From contig NZ_FXAM01000001.1 of the NCBI RefSeq assembly GCF_900155475.1, forward strand, positions 4,040,881-4,104,880: a DNA stretch of 64,000 nucleotides, given 5' to 3'. Of the stretch, positions 37,070 through 45,023 are shown piece by piece (within the stretch, counting starts at the first letter, position 1; each line of letters opens with the position of its first letter). A program made the translations under genes and the position numbers. The DNA comes from Methylomagnum ishizawai. Its GTDB lineage: Bacteria > Pseudomonadota > Gammaproteobacteria > Methylococcales > Methylococcaceae. A model generated the notes under the pieces. That model did not search any database. It had not been told where the DNA came from and saw only the letters and a list, made by a program, of their open reading frames with translations.

Positions 37070-37572
37070 CGCCTTACCCCCGGCGGCAGGGCCATGCGCT
37101 TTTGGGTTTGGCGGGTGTGGATATGGCACATCGCCACGCCCAGCGCGTCGCTGGCGTCGGCGGGCAGGACTTCGGTCAGGCCCAGCATGGCGCGAACCAT
37201 GTGCTGGACCTGGGATTTCTCGGCGCTGCCCTTGCCCACCAGGGCCAGTTTGACGGCGCGGGCGGCGTATTCATAGACCGGCAGGCCCGCCGACAAGCCG
37301 CCGCAAATCGCGGCGCCGCGGGCCTGCCCCAGTTTCAGGGCCGAATCGGCGTTCTTGGACATGAAAACCTGCTCGATGGCGAATTCCTGGGGGCGGAATT
37401 CCTTGGCGACCCGGTAAATCCCGTCGTAAATCTGCTTGAGACGCTCGGGGAAATTATCGGATTCGGTGCGGATGGTGCCATAGGTCACCAACACCGGGCC
37501 TTTCGGGCCGTCATGGATGATGCCGTAGCCGGTACAACGCGAACCAGGGTCCACGCCCAGGACGCTGGTCAT
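37066..37572 (-). CDS. ruvC: Holliday junction resolvase RuvC
   Basis: A 168-residue RNase H-like endonuclease. The catalytic acid residues appear as LGVDPGSRCTGYG (Asp7), FAIEQVFM (Glu) and the C-terminal DASDALGVAMCHIH pair. RuvC dimers cut the junction symmetrically after RuvAB processing. It follows yebC by 9 bases and overlaps ruvA, giving the order yebC-ruvC-ruvA-ruvB. Confidence 0.97.
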   Translation of the reverse strand: MTSVLGVDPGSRCTGYGIIHDGPKGPVLVTYGTIRTESDNFPERLKQIYDGIYRVAKEFRPQEFAIEQVFMSKNADSALKLGQARGAAICGGLSAGLPVYEYAARAVKLALVGKGSAEKSQVQHMVRAMLGLTEVLPADASDALGVAMCHIHTRQTQKRMALPPGVRR

Positions 37573-37581
37573 AACCGCGCC

Positions 37582-38328
37582 TCAGGCCAGTTTGGCGAGG
37601 ATGTCCTCGCTGATATCGGCGTTGGAATAGACATTCTGCACATCGTCCAAATCCTCCAGCCGCTCCAAAAGGCGGATCATCTTCTCGGCGTCTTCCTGGC
37701 CCAGGGCCACGCTGGTGCTGGCCCGCATCGTGACTTCGGCGGTGTCGGGCTTGAACCCGGCGGCGACCAAGGCATCGCGCACGGCCTCGAACGAGTCGGG
37801 GCGGGTCAGCACGTCCACCGACCGGTCCTCGTTGGGGACGACATCGTCCGCACCCGCTTCGAGGGCGGCTTCCATCAAGCGGTCCTCGTCCACCCCCGGC
37901 GCGAAGCCGATGACGCCGACCTTGCTGAACAGATAGGCCACCGAGCCATCGGTGCCCAGGTTGCCGCCGATCTTGGTGAAGGCATGGCGCACTTCGCCCA
38001 CGGTGCGGTTGCGGTTGTCGGTGAGGCAATCGACCATGACCGCGATGCCGCCGGGACCGTAGCCCTCGTAGCGCACCTCGTCGTAATTGTCGGTGCCGCC
38101 CGCGCCGGTGCCCTTCTTGATGGCACGTTCGATGGTGTCCTTGGACATATTGGCGGTGAGCGCCTTGTCCATCACGGCACGGAGCCTGGGATTATTGCCC
38201 GGATCGCCACCGCCGGTACGGGCCGCGACGGTGATTTCGCGGATCAGCTTGGTGAACAATTTGCCGCGGCGGGCGTCCTGCGCCCCTTTGCGATGCTGGA
38301 TATTGGCCCATTTGCTATGACCTGCCAT
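37582..38328 (-). CDS. yebC: YebC/PmpR-family DNA-binding regulator
   Basis: A 248-residue protein beginning [20 protein letters not shown], the diagnostic start of the family; the upstream in-frame ATG at 38388 is not used by homologues. The middle carries NIPPDNI-like [19 protein letters not shown] and [19 protein letters not shown]. YebC proteins have been described as regulators and more recently as helpers of translation of difficult peptides. It sits directly upstream of ruvC, as in most gammaproteobacteria. Confidence 0.95.
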   Translation of the reverse strand: MAGHSKWANIQHRKGAQDARRGKLFTKLIREITVAARTGGGDPGNNPRLRAVMDKALTANMSKDTIERAIKKGTGAGGTDNYDEVRYEGYGPGGIAVMVDCLTDNRNRTVGEVRHAFTKIGGNLGTDGSVAYLFSKVGVIGFAPGVDEDRLMEAALEAGADDVVPNEDRSVDVLTRPDSFEAVRDALVAAGFKPDTAEVTMRASTSVALGQEDAEKMIRLLERLEDLDDVQNVYSNADISEDILAKLA

Positions 38329-38591
38329 GGTGGCGGATAACCTCTCTCGGTGTTTGATTTGGCTTGGAAAAGTGGCGAATCTTAGCATTTCGGGGGGGGT
38401 ATTTTCGACCGCGGCGGCGGGCGCGGCAAATCACGCAGCCGGTTCGGACCTTTGCCCCGCTCCGCCGTCCGCCGGGGTTTGCCGAATATCAAACAATGTT
38501 GAATTTCCAGGGAGCGACGGTCCGCCCCGGCCTTGGCATGGTATCGGCATTAGCCTACGCTAATATCCGCACCCCACCAGAGGTTTTCGCC

Positions 38592-38843
38592 ATGACCACC
38601 GCCACCGCCGCCCCCCTTCCCCGCCTGGACCGCAACGGTGCCCTCCTGCTCGGCACCGGCCTCGCCTTCGCCTCCTTGATCTTGGTGCCCGCCCTCGCCA
38701 CCCAGATGGGGCTCGGCACCGCGCTGACCGGGGCGCTACGCATCGCCCTGATGCGGGCATCGAGCCGGGTCGCGGCCCAAAGCGTGGATGGCAAAACCCA
38801 AGGCGAAGACGAAACCGCGCCAGTATGTTTCGCCTGCCATTGA
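38592..38843 (+). CDS. Small hypothetical protein with one membrane segment
   Basis: An 83-residue protein from the ATG at 38592, with AGAGG 8 bases upstream. There is one hydrophobic stretch (~17-40, LLLGTGLAFASLILVPALAT). The C-terminus ends in a Cys-x2-Cys-His-like VCFACH, which might bind a metal or haem. I do not recognise it. It is the last gene before the accessory region starts at about 38844. Confidence 0.5.
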   Translation: MTTATAAPLPRLDRNGALLLGTGLAFASLILVPALATQMGLGTALTGALRIALMRASSRVAAQSVDGKTQGEDETAPVCFACH

Positions 38844-39126
38844 ATCCGGCCACGCCCATGAATGGGCGGACCGGATGCCCGCCACAGAGGTGAATAACCT
38901 GCTTTTGGGCTTCGATCCGTTATTGTGGCTGTGCCAAAGATCGTGCGGCGCTACGTTAGCCAGGAACCTGCTTGTGTTAGCTGTACCCAACTTTTGTTTT
39001 TCTGGGTCCGCTCAGCGGGCCTCGATCTGCTATCGTGGGCTGTGCCAAAGGCTTTGCCATTCTGTGCCAAAGACCTCGCCGCTCTACAAAAGGTGGTGCC
39101 GATGGACGATGCGCTGGCCTACCTGA

Positions 39127-39976
39127 GAAGCTGTCTGGCAAAAGCTCAGACACATTTTGCAAGGGTGGTCCTCAGCATGGCGATGCGGATAACGTTCTCG
39201 GCGGTGGCGGTAAGGGTTTCGAAATCCTTGCTCAACCGGCGGAACGAGCCGAACCAGGCGAACGTCCGCTCGACGATCCAGCGTTTCGGCAGGACGGCGA
39301 AGCCGTCCACGATCCTTTGCGAGATGTGCAGGACCAAGCCCAGCTTTTCCTCCACGTATTCGACCGCCGTGCCGCGATAGCCCGCGTCGCCGGAGAATGC
39401 CTCGATGCCGGGATGCTTCTCCGCCGCCCGGCGCATGACTTCGCAGCCGCGTACGGTGTCGCTCAGGTTGGCGGCGTGGACCTCGACATGCAGCAGGTGG
39501 CCCAGGACGTCCACGACGATGTGCCGCTTGTGCCCCTTCACGCGCTTGCCGCCGTCGATCCCCCGCTCCTCGCTGGCGTACTGGGTCTTGACGCTCTGCG
39601 AGTCGATGATGGCGTAGCTCGGGGAACCGGCCCGATGCTTTTTTTTCGATGCCGCGCGTTGATCTCGTCCAGGGCCGTTTCCCAGACCCCGGCCTTGTTC
39701 CAACGGCTGAAATGGTCGTACACGGTCTGCCAGGGCGGGAAGTCCTTCGGCAGCATCCGCCATTTGATGCCGCCCTCCACCACGTACAGGATGGCGTCCA
39801 CCACCCGCTTGCGCGGGTGCTTGCTGGCATTGCCACGCCGGTCCTTCGGGCGGAAGTGGTGTTCGATCAACGACCATTCTTCGTCGCTCAGGTCGCTCGG
39901 ATAGCTCATGTCGGGGAACCTTGGAAAATCAACGGGGGCTTGACTCTACATGAATTCCTTTTTGCCAGACAGTTTC
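39127..39976 (-). mobile_element. IS5-family insertion sequence (IS1031/IS427-like), copy 1, complete
   Basis: An 850-bp element with terminal inverted repeats GAARCTGTCTGGCAAAA at both ends (one mismatch). It is flanked by a 3-base TGA duplication (39124-39126 and 39977-39979), the T-N-A target type of the IS1031 group. It carries a two-frame DDE transposase on the minus strand and is inserted into an integrase remnant. A nearly identical but truncated copy lies at 41547-42351 in the opposite orientation. Confidence 0.9.
39146..39909 (-). CDS. IS5-family DDE transposase, produced by -1 frameshift
   Basis: Frame A (39909-39538) starts MSYPSDLSDEEWSLIEHHF and carries the N-terminal DNA-binding part. 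Frame B (to 39146) carries the catalytic core with AIIDSQSVKT (first Asp), AFSGDAGYRG (second Asp) and VERTFAWFG (Glu). The two frames overlap at a run of eight A inside GCATCGAAAAAAAAGC, and frame B is in the -1 frame, so full-length transposase of ~255 residues needs ribosomal slippage at the A run. This is typical of the IS427/IS1031 groups. It looks functional. Confidence 0.88.
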
Positions 39977-40442
39977 TGAATATCGGGAGATGGCGGAGGG
40001 CGGATGCGGGAATCCACCGCAAACGGCCTGGCAACGGATCATGCCGGGGCTGGCCGCTAACGGCGAGTTGGAGCGGTTCACCCTCACGACCTGAAGGCCA
40101 AGGGCATATCGGATACTGCGGAAGGGGAGCGCCGGGCCGGCGCCGGACACATGGACGGGCGGATCACCGAGCGGGTTTATAACCGGAAGTTTGTGGAGCG
40201 ACAGATAGCTTGATAAAGCCGGGATTGGCCGGTGTTGCGCGGGATTAAGTGGGATCAACAACTTAGCGGGCTGGGCCGCGCGGCTTGCGACACATAGATT
40301 CCCGCCTAGGGGATCCGCTGCGCCACATAATTTGATAACGCCGCCGAGGGGCATTGGCGGCATTGGAAGGGCATGTAAGGCCGCTTAATACCACACTTCG
40401 CGACCCGCTGTCTGTGAACTATTTCCGGTGCCTCATCACCTA

Positions 40443-41543
40443 TCAATTTCGCATGGCCTCGCCAAAATTGGGCAAAGGCATGTCGTTTTGTAGGCACCGT
40501 CTTAGGTAGCGCAAGCCCCGGGTGAACCAGGAAACCAAGCTGCGGCGGAGCTTCCTGAAGCTCCAGTGTCCGGCTTCGGTTTGCAACCACGCTTTTTTTC
40601 GAGCGGCGTCGGGCGGTTCAAGGCGTCGTCCCGCCCCACCGGACGCACCACCCCATGGCCAGCGACATGACGAGGATCAGGCGCTCCAAACGGTCGGCGT
40701 GTTCCAGTTGCGAATCCTCCAACTCGAAGCCCCGGCCCTTGAAGTCCGAGAACATCGGTTCTATGGACCAGCGCGCGGCGTAGTCCAATACCGCCGCCCG
40801 CGTCGGGGCGCAGTCCATCGCGATGATCCAGGGCTCGGGATGGCCGGGTTCGTGAAGGATGCCCAGGTGGGTCATCACGCCGCAGGCGAACAGCCGCACT
40901 CCGGGCAAGTAGCGTTCCGCCACGTCCTGTGCCAGATCGCCGGTGGTGGTTTCCTCCCCTTCGCCGGTGTCCGCCAGCACATTGCGTTTCAGCCGTAGCC
41001 GGTAGCCCCATCCCTGGGCACCCAGCCAGCCGAACAAGGCCGCCGAGGGATAGAACCGGTCCGCCGAAAGCATTACGTTCGCCCCCAACGGCAACCAAGC
41101 CAGAACCCGTTCCAACACCCGCCGCTGCCCCTCGAAGCCGATGTTGGCCGACCCTTCTTCCGCCAGCCACGCCAAGGGCAGCGCCCGGTCGCCGACCCGC
41201 ACGCTCACCATCAGCACCGCCATCCGCTCCCCAAGGTCGGTCTGGTCCATGCTCAACAGTATGGTTTGGCCGTTCCGCGCGGCCTTGGCCAGTTCGGCCC
41301 GCGCAAACGGCTCCATCACCACCGCCGTCTCCAGTAACGGATTCTTCAACAAGCGCCTCAGCCATTGCTCGCGCATGTCCTGCCGGTCCGTCGACAAGGG
41401 CAGCAGATTCGCCAACTCCACCGTGTTCGGCGTCCGCCCCTCGATCATCGCTCCCACCACCAGCGCCAGTTTCCGGACCACCGTTTTGCGTAATCCAGGA
41501 AGAACCTGTTCCAGTCCACGCCGCACTTCCTCGGCCAGTTTCT
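40443..41543 (-). pseudogene. IS4-family transposase remnant (start lost, frameshift near the end)
   Basis: The core reads as an IS4 transposase. It has ILLSMDQTDLG and VMLSADRFYPS with the first two Asp residues, and WSIEPMFSDFKGRGFELEDS, the YREK-type segment with the Glu, followed by RLERLILVMSLAMGW. The frame breaks near 40630 at a G-rich stretch and the conserved end (RSLVSWFTRGLRYLRR) continues in another frame to 40443. The 5' end is cut off by IS5 copy 2, which begins at 41547, with KKLAEEVRRGL as the first residues left. I could not see its terminal repeats. It is not functional. Confidence 0.8.
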
Positions 41544-41546
41544 TTA

Positions 41547-42351
41547 GAAACTGTCTGGCAAAAAGGAATTCATGTAGAGTCAAGCCCCCGTTGATTTTCC
41601 AAGGTTCCCCGACATGAGCTATCCGAGCGACCTGAGCGACGAAGAATGGTCGTTGATCGAACACCACTTCCGCCCGAAGGACCGGCGTGGCAATGCCAGC
41701 AAGCACCCGCGCAAGCGGGTGGTGGACGCCATCCTGTACGTGGTGGAGGGCGGCATCAAATGGCGGATGCTGCCGAAGGACTTCCCGCCCTGGCAGACCG
41801 TGTACGACCATTTCAGCCGTTGGAACAAGGCCGGGGTCTGGGAAACGGCCCTGGACGAGATCAACGCGCGGCATCGAAAAAAAAGCATCGGGCCGGTTCC
41901 CCGAGCTACGCCATCATCGACTCGCAGAGCGTCAAGACCCAGTACGCCAGCGAGGAGCGGGGGATCGACGGCGGCAAGCGCGTGAAGGGGCACAAGCGGC
42001 ACATCGTCGTGGACGTCCTGGGCCACCTGCTGCATGTCGAGGTCCACGCCGCCAACCTGAGCGACACCGTACGCGGCTGCGAAGTCATGCGCCGGGCGGC
42101 GGAGAAGCATCCCGGCATCGAGGCATTCTCCGGCGACACGGGCTATCGCGGCACGGCGGTCGAATACGTGGAGGAAAAGCTGGGCTTGGTCCTGCACATC
42201 TCGCAAAGGATCGTGGACGGCTTCGCCGTCCTGCCGAAACGCTGGATCGTCGAGCGGACGTTCGCCTGGTTCGGCTCGTTCCGCCGGTTGAGCAAGGATT
42301 TCGAAACCCTTACCGCCACCGCCGAGAACGTTATCCGCATCGCCATGCTGA
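41547..42351 (+). mobile_element. IS5-family insertion sequence, copy 2, right end missing
   Basis: It is nearly identical to copy 1 from the left inverted repeat (GAAACTGTCTGGCAAAA) up to ATGCTGA at 42345-42351, where it stops. The final ~45 bases, including the right inverted repeat, are absent. On the right the sequence passes straight into a vapC toxin gene that is itself cut off, so a deletion has removed the IS end and the vapC end together. It lies in the opposite orientation to copy 1, giving two ~800-base inverted repeats around 39977-41546. Confidence 0.88.
41614..42351 (+). pseudogene. IS5-family transposase, copy 2, C-terminus truncated
   Basis: It has the same two frames as copy 1, with the same A8 slippage site at 41877-41884 and the DDE residues present (DSQSVKT, SGDTGYRG, VERTFAWF). 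It differs from copy 1 by Ala to Thr in SGDxGYRG. The reading frame runs out of the IS into foreign sequence, replacing the last ~10 residues. It might still be catalytic, but it lacks a right end to act on. Confidence 0.8.
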
Positions 42352-42633
42352 ACCGATCAATTCGCCGCGCCGTTCCAAGTCGGCGCGGATCGATCCGTAC
42401 AGTTCGGCGGCGGGTTCATCGAAGGGCAAGACCGGCACTTGTTGCCGCAAGGCCCGGAGCCGCGCCAGGTTCGCCGCCACGGCTTGGCTTTTGGCGGCAC
42501 CGTGCATCAACTCGGCGAAGGTGATGGCCGACATGCACAGGCTGTCCGGCGCGGCTTGTCGGAAGCGGGCCAGGACTTCGGGCGGTTGGGTTTTGCGGAT
42601 ATAGATGCAGATGTTGGTGTCCAGCATGTACAT
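42350..42633 (-). pseudogene. vapC: VapC-type PIN toxin, C-terminus removed by the IS5 junction
   Basis: The start MYMLDTNICIYIRKTQP is a typical VapC beginning with the first catalytic aspartate (Asp5), followed by SAITFAELMHGAAKS with the conserved glutamate. The homologous reading stops after LERRGELIG, where VapC proteins normally continue with the second pair of aspartates (D-xLIAAHA). Downstream bases are IS5 sequence. Without these acids the toxin should be inactive. The ATG overlaps the antitoxin stop (ATGA). Confidence 0.82.
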
Positions 42634-42884
42634 CAGAAGCTATCCCGTTCCTGTAGCGGTGGCTGTTCCCGGCCTTCGGCCATGAAATCGTCCGACAGGC
42701 CCGCCAGCAGGAAGAAGGCTTCTTCGTAGCCCGCGTTGGTAGTCGGCGTGGCGGTGGTGGGTTTGGGCTGGGCTTCGAGGTCGTCTTGCAGGAGCAGGAT
42801 GACTTCCAGGCGCTTGTGCTGGAATGGGGCGGGCACCGGGATGGCGACCGGGGCGTCTTCGTAGGTTTGCCGGATGGCTTGCAT
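42633..42884 (-). CDS. vapB: VapB-like antitoxin
   Basis: An 83-residue protein upstream of and overlapping vapC. The N-terminus (MQAIRQTYEDAPVAIPVPAPFQHKR) is unlike AbrB-type VapB but resembles the short antitoxins of proteobacterial VapC pairs with a conserved FQHKRLEVILL segment. The C-terminal tail (GYEEAFFLLAGLSDDFM) would wrap the toxin. GGAGTTCC and a GGGGGG run lie just upstream of the ATG. With its toxin broken, it may now be free of selection. Confidence 0.7.
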   Translation of the reverse strand: MQAIRQTYEDAPVAIPVPAPFQHKRLEVILLLQDDLEAQPKPTTATPTTNAGYEEAFFLLAGLSDDFMAEGREQPPLQERDSF

Positions 42885-43044
42885 GGGGGGAACTCCTAAA
42901 AGCCAGGGGTGGCTGGTGGAGTTTTCGCCGATTCCGGGGCGCTTGGCAATGGGGCCGGGAAGTGAACCAGGGCGGGCGGGCAATCTTAGCTGGGTTATTG
43001 GCCCGTTCAGCGCCGATGAATGCGGCGTAATCAGCGGCATGGAA

Positions 43045-43077
43045 TCCATGCGATTAGCCGCGCTCATCGCACCGGCC
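43045..43077. repeat. REP-like hairpin (diverged copy)
   Basis: ATGCGATTAGCCGCGCTCATCGCACC resembles the better palindrome at 44072-44097 in order and spacing (TGCGATTA, GCGCT, ATCG). Both lie at ends of the nuclease region and are the kind of short extragenic palindrome that marks gene ends. Confidence 0.4.
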
Positions 43078-43082
43078 ACGGC

Positions 43083-43901
43083 CTATCCCTTGTCGCATCC
43101 CACCGGCACGACCCATGACCCTTTCGGCTTCGTGGTCCTGGCGTCGCCGGTGACGGGCAGTTTCTCCCCCGTGCGCCGCTCGATATCCGCCACGGTCACG
43201 AGGTAGCCGTCGAGCTTGGCCTTCGTCGCGTCCTGGGTGTTCGGCACGATCCAGGCGATGGCGTTGCCGTTGCCGCGCACCACCACTTTCCAGAAGGCGT
43301 CCGGCGTGCGCACGCCATGGCTTTTGACGAACAGGTCGTTCGCGGCGTTGTTCCCCCAGATCACCCCGCCCAGGACCAGCAACTCGTCGATATCCCGGTA
43401 GCATTCGATGATTTCCTCGGTCAGCAGCCACGCGCCCCGGTTCATGTTCGAGGCTTGCGGGAGGATGTTGGTCATGTAGTTGGATTGCTTGATCGAGACC
43501 CGGGAGGCGTCCAGGTGGTTCGCGGGGACTTGGTGGCCCCGGTCGTAGCCCTGGCCGTAGGCGGCAGCGCTGGTCTGTTGGCATTCCTTCGGCACGCTGG
43601 GATCGAGCTTGAATTCTTCGGCGCGGGGTTCGTGTCCGGTATCGCGCTGGGCGTTGTAGCGGAACTTCACCGCCGCGCGTTCCTTGCAGTCCAGCCAGAC
43701 GGTGAATCCCTCATAGTTGAGCCGCAGCAGGCCGCCCTCGCGCACGGTCTCGGTCGGTGGCAGTCCGGCCTTGCCGGGCGTGGCCTGGGCGGGTGGTTGC
43801 GGCGTGGCCGGGGTGGGGATGGGACGCTGGGTGTGGTGTCCCCCGCCACAGGCGGAGAGGACGGCGGCAAGGAGCAGGGGTAGGCAGCGGATGGGGCGCA
43901 T
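43083..43901 (-). CDS. DNA/RNA non-specific endonuclease, exported lipoprotein
   Basis: A 272-residue NUC-type endonuclease. The signal peptide ends in a lipobox (AVLSAC, Cys18), followed by a Pro/Thr-rich linker (~24-50). The catalytic motif is DRGHQVPANH near 120, with the His acting as general base and Asn in NMNRGAWLLTEE holding Mg2+. The substrate region around VLGGVIWG is conserved. Such enzymes degrade DNA and RNA outside the cytoplasm for nutrition or competition. No immunity gene is obvious beside it. It stands alone between the toxin-antitoxin remnants and the AT-rich operon. Confidence 0.88.
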   Translation of the reverse strand: MRPIRCLPLLLAAVLSACGGGHHTQRPIPTPATPQPPAQATPGKAGLPPTETVREGGLLRLNYEGFTVWLDCKERAAVKFRYNAQRDTGHEPRAEEFKLDPSVPKECQQTSAAAYGQGYDRGHQVPANHLDASRVSIKQSNYMTNILPQASNMNRGAWLLTEEIIECYRDIDELLVLGGVIWGNNAANDLFVKSHGVRTPDAFWKVVVRGNGNAIAWIVPNTQDATKAKLDGYLVTVADIERRTGEKLPVTGDARTTKPKGSWVVPVGCDKG

Positions 43902-44071
43902 GGCGTGGACTCGACGGCAAAAGCCGGGGAGTCTAGCTGAAAATGGAGGCCGGGTAGTTCCGATAAGCGCCGCGTTATTTAGCGGGAACCCTCGTGCTGG
44001 TGGACGCCATCGAAAGCAACCACTGGCGGGGCGGCGGCGCTTGATTAAACTTGCATAGGGACATGAAATCC

Positions 44072-44097
44072 GTGCGATTACGCTGCGCTAATCGTAC
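44072..44097. repeat. REP-like palindrome
   Basis: GTGCGATTA and TAATCGTAC form a 9-bp stem (one wobble pair) around CGCTGCGC. It sits 8 bases beyond the end of the glutamine-synthetase-like gene and may end its operon's transcript. Palindromes of this core are widespread in proteobacterial intergenic regions. Confidence 0.5.
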
Positions 44098-44104
44098 CTA
44101 TAAG

Positions 44105-45022
44105 CTACAATTCCTTCCACAGGCATATTCCTTTTTTCATAAAACTATTTAGCGCGAGATCGAAGCAATTAGGTAGTTTTGGTAGCCCCAAGATTGGGTT
44201 ACTTGGAAGCCCATAGGTTTTAGAAAATTGAGGAAAACAAGCACGTTTAAGACCATAATAAGTGCCAATAAGTATAGCCGAAATAATATATTTGATACTG
44301 GCACTGCCACCTGCAACGCGGTGTTCTATCCGCCGAGCTTCAGGCTGAACCGTACTTGGGGGAATACGGATTGCAGCGGATCGATTATCTGCCCCCCAGG
44401 AAATCCGAGTTGGTGAAAAAAACATGTTTGGAAATGGTGGCTCAATATAGCGTTGATAACACATGGAGGTAGGTGCAAAGGCTACCATTAAATCGGGCAG
44501 GGTGTGTAGGAGTCCTGCGACCACATGAAGCATCAACAAGGATTCTGACCTTTCAGTTCCACTGTCTTTCTTAAGCACATTACACCCTTCATCATTGTTT
44601 AGGGTTAAATGCACATGAATACCATTCCCTGGTTGCTCAGATATTGGTTTAGATCGCCCATCAATATGTAATTTACTATACGATACAAATTGATCCAATA
44701 TGTACATTATGCGAAAAACAGTTTCCATCAAGCCAATAACATCAGATGTTGGATTGGTAGATATCTCAAACTGACCCTCCCCTGATTCTGGTGTAATTCT
44801 TTCAAACAGAGTTTCGCGAGCAAGGATTTCTGAGACTGCCTTTAAGTCTATGGAATTTTTTTCCACTAAAATCCCTTCTCTTTTAATATAAAACTCCTTT
44901 TCAATTGCAATTATTGGAGTGAGATTAAACTCCGCAATAATGCGTAACGCCACATCTGTTGGATGAGGTAAGTGAGCGAGAGCATCCGCAACTACTGGCG
45001 AAATGTAATCAACTTCCACCAT
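44105..45022 (-). CDS. Short glutamine-synthetase-like ligase (third gene of the AT-rich operon)
   Basis: A 305-residue protein with the catalytic half of glutamine synthetase but without the N-terminal beta-grasp domain and at about two thirds of normal length. Active-site elements are retained: Glu41/Glu43 in AIEKEFYI, Glu79 and Glu86 in ESGEGQFEI, His136/His138 in GNGIHVHLTL, WGADNRSAAIRIP with Arg214 and Arg219, and Glu233/Arg235 in RRIEHRVAGG. It should therefore still join an amine to a glutamyl carboxylate with ATP. The start is 1 base after the stop of the membrane/helical-repeat gene, so it is translationally coupled. It might modify a protein or small signal rather than make glutamine. 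Confidence 0.75.
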   Translation of the reverse strand: MVEVDYISPVVADALAHLPHPTDVALRIIAEFNLTPIIAIEKEFYIKREGILVEKNSIDLKAVSEILARETLFERITPESGEGQFEISTNPTSDVIGLMETVFRIMYILDQFVSYSKLHIDGRSKPISEQPGNGIHVHLTLNNDEGCNVLKKDSGTERSESLLMLHVVAGLLHTLPDLMVAFAPTSMCYQRYIEPPFPNMFFSPTRISWGADNRSAAIRIPPSTVQPEARRIEHRVAGGSASIKYIISAILIGTYYGLKRACFPQFSKTYGLPSNPILGLPKLPNCFDLALNSFMKKGICLWKEL

Positions 45023-45023
45023 C

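Larger units (their letters stand above)
39091..40213 (+). pseudogene. Tyrosine integrase remnant, interrupted by IS5-type copy 1
   Basis: The bases at 39091-39123 and 39980-40190 are ~85-90% identical to the 3' part of the intact integrase at 58703-59752 (KVVPIDDALAY, then GGRMRESTVQ and the catalytic HMDGRITERVYNRK). Short deletions break the frame; for example, the GTG of the ACCGTGCAAACG stretch is shortened. The first two thirds of the gene are missing. An 850-base IS lies in the middle with a TGA duplication. The end differs from the intact copy (FVERQIA), so it came from a related second element rather than a direct duplication. Confidence 0.8.

Noticed and set aside
40618-41874. A 418-codon protein beginning MPRVDLVQGRF
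   Set aside because: Its first ~110 residues are the antisense of IS5 copy 2 and only the rest is transposase-like. It is a chance read-through at the junction, not a gene.
41871-41890. A8 run as a sequencing error
   Set aside because: The same run is present in both IS copies and is the expected slippage site for this IS group.
43317-43883. Open frame opposite the secreted endonuclease
   Set aside because: The minus-strand protein has a lipobox and the DRGH nuclease motif; the opposite frame has neither motif nor start signal.
44105-45022. Housekeeping glutamine synthetase (glnA)
   Set aside because: It is about 165 residues too short, lacks the beta-grasp domain and is AT-rich within an accessory operon.
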